Below are positions 26,660 through 35,069 of a DNA stretch of 64,000 nucleotides, piece by piece. A program made the translations under genes and the position numbers. Numbering within the stretch: position 1 is the stretch's first letter; each line of letters begins with the position of its first letter. This DNA comes from Pseudidiomarina aquimaris (GTDB lineage: Bacteria > Pseudomonadota > Gammaproteobacteria > Enterobacterales > Alteromonadaceae), in NCBI RefSeq assembly GCF_003987395.1, contig NZ_PIPT01000001.1, positions 124,001 to 188,000 of the forward strand, in the 5' to 3' direction. A model generated the notes under the pieces. The model made no database searches, was not told the origin of the DNA, and was given only the letters and a program-made list of their open reading frames with translations.

Positions 26660-28477
26660 ATGCATCCCGTTATTGAACGTGTTACGCAACGTATTGAAGA
26701 GCGCAGCGCCGCCGATCGGCAACGTTATCTTGAGCAAATGGCAGCGGCACGACGCAAAGGTCCGCACCGCGGTGCTTTGTCGTGTGGCAATCTCGCCCAT
26801 GGTTTTGCCGCCTGCGGTAAAGAAGACAAAGGCGAATTGCGCAGCCTAACCCGAGCGAATATTGGTATTGTGACGGCGTATAACGATATGCTGTCGGCGC
26901 ACCAGCCTTATCACGACTATCCCGATAAGCTAAAAGCCGCTATCCGTGATGTAGGCAGTGTTGCCCAGGTCGCGGGTGGCGTACCGGCGATGTGTGATGG
27001 TGTCACGCAAGGCCAACCGGGCATGGAGCTCAGTCTGGTAAGCCGTGACGTGATTGCCATGGCTGCGGCAGTAAGTTTGTCGCACAACATGTTTGATGGC
27101 GGCTTGATGCTGGGTATTTGCGACAAAATTGTACCAGGATTGCTGCTTGCCGCGTTACGCTTTGGTCATTTACCCTTTGTTTTTGTGCCCGCAGGACCGA
27201 TGCCTTCAGGTATCACCAATAAAGAAAAAGCGCGCGTACGTGAGCTGTATGCGGAGGGTAAAGTAAGCAAAGATGACTTACTTGAGGCCGAAGCGGCGTC
27301 TTACCACAGTCCTGGTACCTGTACTTTTTACGGTACTGCAAACTCCAATCAATTGGTCGTTGAGATCATGGGTTTACAACTGCCTGGCTCGTCTTTCGTC
27401 AATCCCGGCAGTGAATTACGTGAAGCACTGACTCGTGTAGCCGCGCAACAAGTCACCCGTATCACTGATCTTGGCACCGATTATACGCCGATCAGTGAGA
27501 TTGTGACGGCGAAAAGTATCGTTAACGGACTCGTTGGCTTGCTGGCAACGGGCGGTTCAACCAACCACACCATGCACTTGATAGCTGTCGCGCGTGCGGC
27601 TGGCTACCGCATCGATTGGGACGATTTTGCTGAAATTTCCAGCGTAACACCGTTGGTGACACGGATTTATCCGAACGGCGATGCAGACATTAACCACTTT
27701 CAGCGTGCCGGTGGCATGGCGTTCTTAGTGCGCACTTTGCTAGATGCCGGATTGTTGCATGAAGACGTTAAAACCGTTGCCGGTCAAGGCTTACGTCGTT
27801 ATACGCAAAAGCCGGAAATGGAAAATGGCAAAGTAGTATGGCGCGATGGTCCTGAAAAATCTCTCGACACGGACGTGTTGCGCGGCGCTGATGCACCATT
27901 CAGTGACCACGGTGGACTCGCAGTTTTATCCGGTAACTTAGGCCGCGCGGTTATGAAAACTTCAGCTATTCCAGAAGGAACTGAAATCATTACCGCACCT
28001 GCAGTGGTGATGTCGAGCCAACACGAACTTGAAGAACGTTTTAAAGCGGGTGAACTGGACCGCGATTGTGTCGTCGTGGTGCGCTTCCAAGGACCAAAAG
28101 CTATCGGCATGCCAGAGCTGCATAAGTTAACGCCACCTCTGGGCGTGCTGCAGAAACGCGGTTATAAAGTTGCCTTGGTGACCGATGGTCGTATGTCGGG
28201 TGCATCGGGTAAAGTTCCAGCGGCGATTCACGTGACGCCAGAAGCGGTGGACGGCGGAGTTATCGGTAAAATCCAGGACGGTGACTTAGTTCGCCTCGAT
28301 GCCTTAAGTGGTACCTTGGATGTACTGGTAGAGAGTGATGCGTTGGAACAACGTGCTCAGGCCACGCTTGACCTTAGCGATAGCCATCAAGGCATGGGAC
28401 GCGAACTCTTTGGTGTATTCCGTACCAATTACAGTGGCGCCGAAGAGGGTGCCTGTGTGTTATTTTCTGAACAGTAA
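26660..28477 (+). CDS. edd: Phosphogluconate dehydratase
   Basis: A 605-residue IlvD/Edd-family Fe-S dehydratase. Blocks seen are [52 protein letters not shown] and the C-terminal [19 protein letters not shown]. The cysteines in these blocks are those that hold the cluster. It converts 6-phosphogluconate to KDPG. The length is normal for Edd (longer than most IlvD). Confidence 0.96.
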   Translation: MHPVIERVTQRIEERSAADRQRYLEQMAAARRKGPHRGALSCGNLAHGFAACGKEDKGELRSLTRANIGIVTAYNDMLSAHQPYHDYPDKLKAAIRDVGSVAQVAGGVPAMCDGVTQGQPGMELSLVSRDVIAMAAAVSLSHNMFDGGLMLGICDKIVPGLLLAALRFGHLPFVFVPAGPMPSGITNKEKARVRELYAEGKVSKDDLLEAEAASYHSPGTCTFYGTANSNQLVVEIMGLQLPGSSFVNPGSELREALTRVAAQQVTRITDLGTDYTPISEIVTAKSIVNGLVGLLATGGSTNHTMHLIAVARAAGYRIDWDDFAEISSVTPLVTRIYPNGDADINHFQRAGGMAFLVRTLLDAGLLHEDVKTVAGQGLRRYTQKPEMENGKVVWRDGPEKSLDTDVLRGADAPFSDHGGLAVLSGNLGRAVMKTSAIPEGTEIITAPAVVMSSQHELEERFKAGELDRDCVVVVRFQGPKAIGMPELHKLTPPLGVLQKRGYKVALVTDGRMSGASGKVPAAIHVTPEAVDGGVIGKIQDGDLVRLDALSGTLDVLVESDALEQRAQATLDLSDSHQGMGRELFGVFRTNYSGAEEGACVLFSEQ

Positions 28478-28505
28478 ATGAAACCAAAAATAAAGAAGAA
28501 TAAAG

Positions 28506-29501
28506 ATGGTAAATGAAACTGAAGCGTTGGCGCCGGACACCTGCGCTGTCGTGGCCGATATCGGTGGGACTAATGCGCGTTTTTGTCGTATTAACCTAAC
28601 CACTTTCGAGTTAGACCGTGTGCAGGTGTTCGCCTGCGCCGATTATCCGACCCTAACGGACGTGATGACAGCGTACAGTCGTGAGCAAGATGTACCGCTT
28701 GAGCACGTCGCCATTGCCATTGCTTGTCCGGTCGACACTGACGAAATCAATATGACCAACCACCATTGGCAGTTTTCGATACGCGGTGTGCGTAAATCAA
28801 TGGGCTTGAAGACCTTTAAAGTGTTGAATGACTTCGCGGCCGCGGCGATGAGTATTGTTACTTTGCAACCGCACGAATTAAAACAGATTGGCGGTGGCAA
28901 AATCACCCCGAAAGCTCCGAAAGCGGTACTCGGTGCCGGTACAGGATTAGGCGTAGGGCACCTTATTACCTTACCCGACGGTCAAGTGATGCCGCTGCCA
29001 GGTGAGGGAGGCCATGTCGACTGGGCGCCTACCAATGAAAAGGAATGGGCAATTCACCGCTTTATTCACAATCGCTTTGGCCGCGTCTCGGCCGAGCGCG
29101 TGCTTTCAGGGCCCGGTCTCGAGACGCTTTACTTGGCCCTGGCGGACTACCACGGCCGCAATGTGGTACCGCTAAGTGCAGCGAAGATAGGACAACGTGC
29201 GCTGAGCGGTATCGATACGCTTGCACTAGAAACGGTGAATCAGTTCTTTGCAAGCTTGGGCAGTTTTGCAGGTAACTTAGCGCTGAATTTGAATACCTAC
29301 GGTGGTGTATACATTGCCGGAGGCGTGGTCCCGAAGTTGATGCAACTGATGGCAACCTCTAATTTTCGCGCACGATTTGAGCATAAGGGCCGTTTCTGCC
29401 AAGTGGCCGAGGCGATCCCTTGCTTTGTTATCACGGCAGAACACGCTGGTTTGCGAGGCGTGGGGCAATATTTGAAACAGTCATTACAACAATCTAAATA
29501 A
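28506..29501 (+). CDS. glk: Glucokinase
   Basis: A 331-residue ROK-unrelated bacterial glucokinase (Glk type). The phosphate-binding start is VVADIGGTNARFCRI, followed by LNDFAAAA, GAGTGLGVGHL and the catalytic region PLPGEGGHVDWAP. It phosphorylates glucose released by GH1 and GH3 or imported by the FucP-type porter, feeding zwf. It sits between edd and eda with short gaps. Confidence 0.95.
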   Translation: MVNETEALAPDTCAVVADIGGTNARFCRINLTTFELDRVQVFACADYPTLTDVMTAYSREQDVPLEHVAIAIACPVDTDEINMTNHHWQFSIRGVRKSMGLKTFKVLNDFAAAAMSIVTLQPHELKQIGGGKITPKAPKAVLGAGTGLGVGHLITLPDGQVMPLPGEGGHVDWAPTNEKEWAIHRFIHNRFGRVSAERVLSGPGLETLYLALADYHGRNVVPLSAAKIGQRALSGIDTLALETVNQFFASLGSFAGNLALNLNTYGGVYIAGGVVPKLMQLMATSNFRARFEHKGRFCQVAEAIPCFVITAEHAGLRGVGQYLKQSLQQSK

Positions 29502-29513
29502 GTAGAGGGCGAT

Positions 29514-30161
29514 ATGAGTTTTCCCCATTGGCAATTAGCGCCAAGTGATTTATTTAAGCTGAGCCCCGTAGTGCCTGTTATGGTGATTGAACGGCTTGAA
29601 GACGCAGTACCCATGGCCGAGGCGTTAATGGCAGCTGGAGTGCCTATCTTAGAGGTAACACTACGAACGCCAGTTGCTCTGGCAGCCATTGAAAAGATCC
29701 GCGAAAAACTACCGCGGGCAGTGGTCGGGGCTGGTACGGTTACTACTCCAGAAGAACTCGCGCAAGTGAAAGCGGCTGGTGCGCAATTTGCGATCAGTCC
29801 AGGCATTACCTATGAGCTCTTGCGCGCGGGTGCACACGGTGATGTTCCGTTGATACCGGGCGTTGCGACCATCTCGGAATTGATGACGGCAAAGGAACTG
29901 GGCTATACCCACCTCAAGTTTTTCCCCGCGGAGGCTGCTGGCGGTTGCGCAATGCTGAAATCGATCGCGGGACCTTTTCCTGACATTCGTTTTTGCCCAA
30001 CAGGTGGAATCAACCAAGGTAATTACCGAGACTATTTAGCGCTGCCGAACGTGAAATGTGTCGGTGGTTCGTGGATTTTACCGAAAGATGCTATCGATGC
30101 GAAAAACTGGCTCGCGGTGGAAGACGCTGCTGCAACCGCTTTGACTAAACTACGAACGTAA
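29514..30161 (+). CDS. eda: KDPG/KHG aldolase
   Basis: A 215-residue class I aldolase. Motifs in order: LEVTLRTPVALAAIEKI, VGAGTVTTPEEL, ISPG, LIPGVATISEL, KFFPAEAAGG with the Schiff-base lysine K135, and FCPTGGI. It splits KDPG into pyruvate and glyceraldehyde-3-phosphate, completing the pathway. It follows glk by 12 nt. Confidence 0.96.
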   Translation: MSFPHWQLAPSDLFKLSPVVPVMVIERLEDAVPMAEALMAAGVPILEVTLRTPVALAAIEKIREKLPRAVVGAGTVTTPEELAQVKAAGAQFAISPGITYELLRAGAHGDVPLIPGVATISELMTAKELGYTHLKFFPAEAAGGCAMLKSIAGPFPDIRFCPTGGINQGNYRDYLALPNVKCVGGSWILPKDAIDAKNWLAVEDAAATALTKLRT

Positions 30162-30202
30162 GACGTCAGTCTGCATCCGAATAGGGAAATAAAGGAGGGG
30201 GC

Positions 30203-30484
30203 ATGAGTAAGGTAACAGGAAAAGTGCAATTAAAGCACTTTGTTGGGCTTTTAGTTCTTATTGTAGTTGTGCTTTCGATCCCCTTTATCGCAGGACATTT
30301 CAGCGACGAAGTGAATTGGGGAGTTGTTGATTACGCTGTGATGGCAACGCTGTTGTTCGTAACAGGGAGCGTAATTCTCGTAGGCCGAACTCTTGTTCCC
30401 ACACGTTACAAATCTTTGTTGACGGTGGGCGCGATTATTCTATTTCTTTTGACCTGGGCTGAACTTGCTGTAGGGATCCTTTAA
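30203..30484 (+). CDS. Small integral membrane protein at the end of the Entner-Doudoroff operon
   Basis: A 93-residue protein with a strong AGGAGGGGGC Shine-Dalgarno. Three hydrophobic helices are visible: FVGLLVLIVVVLSIPFIAG (~12-30), YAVMATLLFVTGSVILVG (~45-63) and a C-terminal LLTVGAIILFLLTWAELAVG. No family is recognised. It lies 41 nt after eda and before the shared terminator, so it is likely co-transcribed with sugar catabolism. A role in sugar or redox physiology is only a guess. Confidence 0.75.
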   Translation: MSKVTGKVQLKHFVGLLVLIVVVLSIPFIAGHFSDEVNWGVVDYAVMATLLFVTGSVILVGRTLVPTRYKSLLTVGAIILFLLTWAELAVGIL

Positions 30485-30496
30485 CTCAAGCAAAAA

Positions 30497-30517
30497 AGCC
30501 CTGGGGAAACCAGGGCT
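30497..30517. terminator. Terminator shared by the eda operon and the cold-shock gene
   Basis: AGCCCTGG (30497-30504) and CCAGGGCT (30510-30517) with loop GGAAA. The A-run at 30492-30497 reads as a T-run on the minus strand, so it best serves the cold-shock gene. Confidence 0.88.
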
Positions 30518-30553
30518 CAACTATATATTTTTGCTTGTAATCGCAACGATGGC

Positions 30554-30763
30554 TTAAATCGCTACGATGTTCTCAGCTTGTGGGCCTTTAGGACCTTGAG
30601 TAATTGAGAACGATACGGCTTGGCCTTCAGCTAGGGTTTTGAAACCGTTACCTTGGATAGCGCTAAAGTGAGCAAATACGTCTGCGCCACCTTGCTGCTC
30701 GATGAAACCAAAACCTTTTGCTTCGTTAAACCATTTAACAACGCCAGTTACTGTATTAGACAT
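30554..30763 (-). CDS. Cold-shock protein (CspA family)
   Basis: A 69-residue single cold-shock domain protein. RNP1 reads KGFGFIEQ and RNP2 reads [10 protein letters not shown]. The start at 30763 is preferred since AGGATG lies 8 nt upstream; an in-frame ATG 9 nt earlier abuts that site. CspA-type proteins bind RNA and act as RNA chaperones in cold or in stationary phase. Its promoter at 30924-30951 predicts a leader of ~150 nt, like cold-regulated csp genes. Confidence 0.93.
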   Translation of the reverse strand: MSNTVTGVVKWFNEAKGFGFIEQQGGADVFAHFSAIQGNGFKTLAEGQAVSFSITQGPKGPQAENIVAI

Positions 30764-30923
30764 AATAGTCATCCTATAAATTAATTTGTTGTGCGCAAAG
30801 GTTCACGACCTTAACGCGGTCATGCGGGTAAAAATGGAGGTTTAAAGCTACAGGACGAAGACTTACTGCTAATGAGGCGTCGTAGAGGAGATTTAACTTT
30901 CAAATTCTTATCCAACGCCGCCC

Positions 30924-30951
30924 ACAATACGCTTATTCCTACCGAAGTCAA
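30924..30951 (-). promoter_or_regulatory. Promoter of the cold-shock gene with long leader
   Basis: On the minus strand TTGACT (30951-30946) and TATTGT (30929-30924) are 16 nt apart. A start near 30917 would give a 5' leader of about 150 nt, the usual length for cspA-type thermosensing leaders. No -35/-10 of similar quality lies nearer the gene. Confidence 0.55.
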
Positions 30952-30972
30952 ACTATATCGTTTTTTATTTTT

Positions 30973-32898
30973 CTAGCGCCGCGCGCCCCAGATACCGCCG
31001 ATAATGCGATAAAGGTTCTGCTGGTCAAATGGGGCATCGTGCTCAGTTGCAACCCGATGCACGAAAACGAAGTCAGCGGCGGGATAGACAGCTAGCATGT
31101 GGATGCCAACGCCCGTGTGATAAAACGATTTGCTTTCGCGCTCTTCATTAGGGTTGATAACATTCCAAAGCATGCCGTAGCCAAAGTCCATATAAGCGTT
31201 GGTTACCGAGTATGAGGTTGTGCTTTGCTCTATCCAGTCCTCACTTAACAAGCGTTTACCGTTCCACATACCGCCGTTTTCGTAGAGTTGACCGTAGAGT
31301 GCCATATCATAGGCTGACATGCGCATATGGTAGGCTGGGTACTTTGATTTTTCAGGTTCGTAGTAATAAAAACCGTCGACCTCAAGGCTTTTAAGGTCCG
31401 TCTCATCGTCGATAGTTGTGAATTGCCCTTTATAGTCGCGCATACCTAAAGGCTCGGCAATCTCACGTGCGAAGGCGGTATAGATACTTTCACCAGTGAG
31501 CTTTTCAAAAATGGCTCCGGCAGTATTAAAGTCCCAGTTGTTATAGACATACTGCGTGTCTGGTCCGACACTATGGCGCTCGGGCATGGCTGCTAACATG
31601 CCGGCGTTGGTCGCCGCTGACGGATGATAAACACCGCTACGGGATTTAAGAAGATGTCTGACCGTTGCTGATTTCTCAATGTCGGACAAGCCGTGAATAT
31701 CATCAATACCCAGCTCTTTGAGCGTTGCATCTAAGTTAATAACGCCGCGTTCAACATAAATGCCGTATAAAGAATTGAGCATGGCCTTACGAATCGAATG
31801 AATCGTGTGTTTACGATGAATGTCACCGAATTCAAAGGAAATTTCGCCATTTTCCATGAGCACCATCGAGGAACTTCCGGCTTGGTCAACGAGCTCGCGC
31901 AGTTCAATGAGTTTTTCTGGGGCAAAGCTGTTTTCCTTGGGAGTGGTGCGGCAAACGGGTTCACTAAAGAGTTTTACCATCGCTTCAAGAGCCAGTCTTT
32001 GCGCTTGTTGATTGGCTTCGGTCGTACCGCCTAGAACTATTTTCGTGCCACTAGTTGCTGTGACTTCGTTTAGGTTGCTCGGTGCCCCAGGTGCAATGAC
32101 ATGACCCGCATCGGCGAAGTAGAGCGCCTGTACCTTGCTGGGTTGGAAATTATCAACGAATTGCTGTTCTATCGTTTGTGCCATCTGCGCAGAGGGCCAA
32201 AGTTGGTCGTCCGTGCCAGCCAGTAATAATACCTGGCCGCTAATGTCGGTGACCGGAATCAAGGCTTTGGAACCGTCGTCATGGCTAAGATCCTCGCTAA
32301 AATAGCCAACGCCGATGAAGCGCTCGACCGCATAATCTGGGTCCGAGTGACGCTCTACATAAGGCAGTGGCTCGCCTTTAAAAGTCCAGGCGGCGCTGCT
32401 ATTACCCACGCCGCCCCACACATGCGAACTCGGTGAAAGTGCCGCAATTGGCGCAAAATCGGCATTGTGAGCACCGAGTAAAAGTGCCAACTCAGCACCA
32501 CGAGAGCTACCCACGACACCTATCTGACCACACTGATTGCGGGTAAGCTGCGGATGTTGGTCAATAAATTCCACCGCATTGCTGAAATACTCGAGCGGTA
32601 TCTCATTTAGGGTTGCCGGTACACCGTCCATGCCAAAATAAGCCACGGCTAGAGCTGCGATGCCATGTTCCGCAAGCTTCTCAGCTGTAGTTGCGGCACT
32701 TTGATAGCCACCATCTGAACCGCTGAGAACGATGACCGTTGCGCTCGGTTTACTGCTTTTGGGGGCAATAAGGATGGCTTGCAAATCAGCTGTTGAGACT
32801 TTTTCTACCAATAAGTTGCTCGGATAACCTTTTTCACCACAACCGCTGAGGGCGGTTACGGTAACGATAATCGTCATGGCTTTTAAGATACGGGACAT
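30973..32898 (-). CDS. Two-domain lipoprotein: acyl-thioesterase-like hydrolase plus beta-lactamase-like serine hydrolase
   Basis: A 641-residue lipoprotein (lipobox LSGC, Cys ~20). Residues ~25-310 resemble an alpha/beta hydrolase of the BAAT C-terminal/dienelactone type, with nucleophile elbow GSSRGAE (~150) and a late histidine in DAGHVIAPG. Residues ~330-641 resemble a class C beta-lactamase-like hydrolase: SIRK fits SxxK, YNNW fits YxN, and HTGVG fits the HxG motif. Both active sites look intact. Single-domain forms of each are common; the pair in one chain is not. It probably acts on esters or amides in the periplasm; substrate unknown. Confidence 0.8.
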   Translation of the reverse strand: MSRILKAMTIIVTVTALSGCGEKGYPSNLLVEKVSTADLQAILIAPKSSKPSATVIVLSGSDGGYQSAATTAEKLAEHGIAALAVAYFGMDGVPATLNEIPLEYFSNAVEFIDQHPQLTRNQCGQIGVVGSSRGAELALLLGAHNADFAPIAALSPSSHVWGGVGNSSAAWTFKGEPLPYVERHSDPDYAVERFIGVGYFSEDLSHDDGSKALIPVTDISGQVLLLAGTDDQLWPSAQMAQTIEQQFVDNFQPSKVQALYFADAGHVIAPGAPSNLNEVTATSGTKIVLGGTTEANQQAQRLALEAMVKLFSEPVCRTTPKENSFAPEKLIELRELVDQAGSSSMVLMENGEISFEFGDIHRKHTIHSIRKAMLNSLYGIYVERGVINLDATLKELGIDDIHGLSDIEKSATVRHLLKSRSGVYHPSAATNAGMLAAMPERHSVGPDTQYVYNNWDFNTAGAIFEKLTGESIYTAFAREIAEPLGMRDYKGQFTTIDDETDLKSLEVDGFYYYEPEKSKYPAYHMRMSAYDMALYGQLYENGGMWNGKRLLSEDWIEQSTTSYSVTNAYMDFGYGMLWNVINPNEERESKSFYHTGVGIHMLAVYPAADFVFVHRVATEHDAPFDQQNLYRIIGGIWGARR

Positions 32899-33000
32899 AG
32901 TGTTGTGATTTTAGCTTGTTGTTTAAGCAGCCATTAAAGAGTGAATTTGTTGACCTTTCAAGTAACTGAATGAAAACAAATATTTCAATGACAAGGGAGC

Positions 33001-33028
33001 TTGCTAAAAAAAGCCGTTGGGCTATCAT
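33001..33028 (+). promoter_or_regulatory. Promoter of the first Rnk-like gene
   Basis: TTGCTA (33001-33006) and TATCAT (33023-33028) are 16 nt apart. Together with the ORF at 33196 this predicts a leader of about 160 nt, which contains the hairpin at 33108-33132. Confidence 0.5.
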
Positions 33029-33107
33029 AGAGCTCTACACTGTTGAGGGGCTTATGTTTAAGTCGAGCTACACATTACTGAGTACCGATCTCACCTTTCC
33101 AATTTAA

Positions 33108-33132
33108 GCCGGGCGCAGCTGCTGTGTCCGGC
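33108..33132 (+). promoter_or_regulatory. Leader hairpin before the Rnk-like gene
   Basis: GCCGGGCGCAG (33108-33118) pairs with CTGTGTCCGGC (33122-33132) over 11 bp, with two G-U pairs in RNA and a 3-nt loop. The preserved G-U pairs suggest an RNA element. No T-run follows, so it is not a terminator. Confidence 0.5.
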
Positions 33133-33195
33133 ATGCAATTCTTGTTGTTCGAAAACACCTAAATCTTAACCACATAAAACATTCGGAGAAGCATC

Positions 33196-33579
33196 GTGCT
33201 TAGGCGCATGTTGAACGTTTGTAGCAGGTCGGCCTGTACGCGTCAGCCTATTTTTCAAGACGCAAGTCAGCACATTTTGCTACAGCCACAAAGATTGCAG
33301 TCTTTGTTGAATAATTTGGATACGGCCTCGCATCGTCATTCGCGTTTGGACGCTTGTGTGAGGGTTGGCAGTCGAGTAACGCTTAAACAGCGGGCGAGCG
33401 GTGAACAAATCACCATCCAAGTGGTAACACCGCAGAGGGCGGTACCCCTAGATCATAAGATTTCGATACTTTCACCCATCGGTAGCGCTGTGCTCGGATG
33501 CCACCGCGGTGCAAGAATCAAGCTCGATTGGCACGGCCAAGAGAGTTGTTGGGAAGTAATGAAAATTAACAGTAAATGA
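33196..33579 (+). CDS. Rnk/GreA C-terminal domain protein (first copy)
   Basis: A 127-residue protein. The C-terminal ~80 residues (VRVGSRVTLKQRASGEQITIQVV ... ISILSPIGSAVLGCHRGARIKLDW) form the FKBP-like domain shared by Rnk and GreA/GreB. The N-terminal part is basic and lacks the coiled coil that would enter the RNA polymerase channel as in GreA. The start is uncertain: GTG at 33196 after GGAG, or ATG at 33208. It is closed by the terminator at 33601, so it is expressed separately from the second copy. Confidence 0.7.
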   Translation: MLRRMLNVCSRSACTRQPIFQDASQHILLQPQRLQSLLNNLDTASHRHSRLDACVRVGSRVTLKQRASGEQITIQVVTPQRAVPLDHKISILSPIGSAVLGCHRGARIKLDWHGQESCWEVMKINSK

Positions 33580-33600
33580 TTAAATCGAAGACTAATAAAG

Positions 33601-33620
33601 GGCTCTTCGGAGCCTTTTTT
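33601..33620 (+). terminator. Rho-independent terminator between the two Rnk-like genes
   Basis: Stem GGCTC (33601-33605) and GAGCC (33610-33614) around the stable TTCG loop, then six T. Confidence 0.9.
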
Positions 33621-33646
33621 CTTGGCAGTAGTTAAGGAGAATTAGA

Positions 33647-34051
33647 ATGACCAAGCCAGAAATTATTTTGACGCAACGTGACCTTGACGCCATTGAGATG
33701 GGGCTGGTCGACGCGACACTAACACCGGAATTTATTGATGCACTGGAAACCGAGTTGGCGCGCGCAAAAATCGTTAAGCCTGCTGACTTGCCAGACGACT
33801 GTGTGGCGCTTAATCAGCAAGTGACCTTTCGCGTGGTCGATACCGATAAAGTTTTCACTCGCACCTTGGTAGTACCAGGAAAAGCGCCTAACGCCGCTGA
33901 TAACTTATCTATTTTTGCACCCCTAGGTGCAGCGCTAATTGGTTTAAGTGTCGGACAGCGTATCACTTGGCAAACCAATCGTGGTTTACAAACGGTAGAG
34001 GTTTTGGGGGTGGCTGCTAGTCGAAATCAGCAAATGGATAACGTGAGCTAA
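33647..34051 (+). CDS. rnk: Rnk-type regulator of nucleoside diphosphate kinase
   Basis: A 134-residue protein like E. coli Rnk throughout: a short helical N-terminus (IILTQRDLDAIE), the stretch LPDDCVALNQQVTFRVVDTDKVFTRTLVVPGKA, and the FKBP-like end LSIFAPLGAALIGLSVGQRITW. Rnk binds RNA polymerase and was named for effects on nucleoside diphosphate kinase. A GGAG Shine-Dalgarno precedes the ATG. It lies next to the tRNA-Val gene, which is on the other strand. Confidence 0.85.
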   Translation: MTKPEIILTQRDLDAIEMGLVDATLTPEFIDALETELARAKIVKPADLPDDCVALNQQVTFRVVDTDKVFTRTLVVPGKAPNAADNLSIFAPLGAALIGLSVGQRITWQTNRGLQTVEVLGVAASRNQQMDNVS

Positions 34052-34058
34052 GAATAAT

Positions 34059-34135
<77 letters not shown>

Positions 34136-34276
34136 ACATTTTAATAACGCGTCCACGTTGCGTGAACGGCCGCTATATTATTCATTCTACGGTAGAGGTG
34201 CAAGCCATTTTTGCTAAAAATCGCGGGTTGGAGAACTGTTTGTCTAACATTTCAGCAGTTGCCGCTGTTACGGTGG

Positions 34277-34498
34277 TTAGCGTAACGCCAAGCCTAATTG
34301 ATTCTGGGCAATTAGCCGCACCACATACGAAACTTTAAAAAGCCCAGCCAGAAGTATTTGTAAAAAATGTAAGACCGCGATCAACATAAGGGGAAGTTGC
34401 GCTTCCATACCCCATGCCAGATAAGCGACAATGCAGAAAAGCACCAAAAATACGACCATCGCAGTGTTGGCGCAACGCAATAAAGTTTGTGCTGTCAT
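34277..34498 (-). CDS. Small two-helix membrane protein divergent from nsrR
   Basis: A 73-residue protein with two membrane helices: MVVFLVLFCIVAYLAW (~14-29) and LMLIAVLHFLQILLAGLF (~37-54). The C-terminus is basic. No family is recognised. It shares the intergenic region with nsrR, which contains an NsrR-type palindrome, so it may be nitric-oxide responsive. The GGAG...AGG spacing before the ATG is acceptable. Confidence 0.6.
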   Translation of the reverse strand: MTAQTLLRCANTAMVVFLVLFCIVAYLAWGMEAQLPLMLIAVLHFLQILLAGLFKVSYVVRLIAQNQLGLALR

Positions 34499-34525
34499 AA
34501 CCTACATCTCCAATGCATGTTTTGT

Positions 34526-34548
34526 AATATGCATTATTCATGTATCTT
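34526..34548. promoter_or_regulatory. Likely NsrR binding site
   Basis: On the minus strand this 23-bp stretch matches the NsrR consensus (AAGATGYATTT-N-AAATRCATCTT) at most positions, with AAGAT at one end and ATGCATATT at the other. A second overlapping pair of ATGCAT motifs covers 34512-34535. It sits between the divergent genes at 34498 and 34602. Confidence 0.6.
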
Positions 34549-34601
34549 TGACTGAAATCAAGTTTACGAGTGTAATTCTCTGCAAAGGGTAGGCTGAGCG
34601 A

Positions 34602-35069
34602 ATGCAATTAAAAAAATACACTGATTATGGTTTACGGATCTTGATGTACCTGGGCGCTAAGGAGAGCGCGAATAAAGCAGCAGGTGAAGGTTCCACAGCA
34701 CCTGAGCGCTTAACCACGATCAAAGACATTTGTGAAACCTTCAGTTTGTCGAGTAATCACGTCAACAAAGTGGTACATCATTTGGGCCGTTTGCAGTTGA
34801 TTGAAACACGTCGCGGCAAAAATGGTGGCTTTTTCCTGGCTAAAGCGCCTAATGAAATTCGTTTGGATTATGTGATACGTCAGCTTGAGGGCGATGAGCC
34901 GTGGATTGAGTGCCACAACCCTTATTGTGTGGCACTACCAGCGTGCGAGCTTAATGGCATTGTGGCGCGTGGCAAAGAGCTATTTTACGACTACTTACGA
35001 GAGTTTACCCTCGCCGACTTGCTTAAGAAACGGGGGCAGTTGTTGCAGATTTTCTCAACAGCGTCGTAA
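34602..35069 (+). CDS. nsrR: NsrR, nitric-oxide-sensing Rrf2 repressor
   Basis: A 155-residue Rrf2-family regulator. The start MQLKKYTDYGLRILMYLG is the winged-helix opening typical of NsrR. The recognition helix region is SLSSNHVNKVVHHLG. Three cysteines in ECHNPYCVALPACEL are spaced C-x4-C-x5-C as in E. coli NsrR, where they hold the NO-sensitive Fe-S cluster. It overlaps the convergent VWA gene by 47 nt at the 3' end. Confidence 0.9.
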   Translation: MQLKKYTDYGLRILMYLGAKESANKAAGEGSTAPERLTTIKDICETFSLSSNHVNKVVHHLGRLQLIETRRGKNGGFFLAKAPNEIRLDYVIRQLEGDEPWIECHNPYCVALPACELNGIVARGKELFYDYLREFTLADLLKKRGQLLQIFSTAS

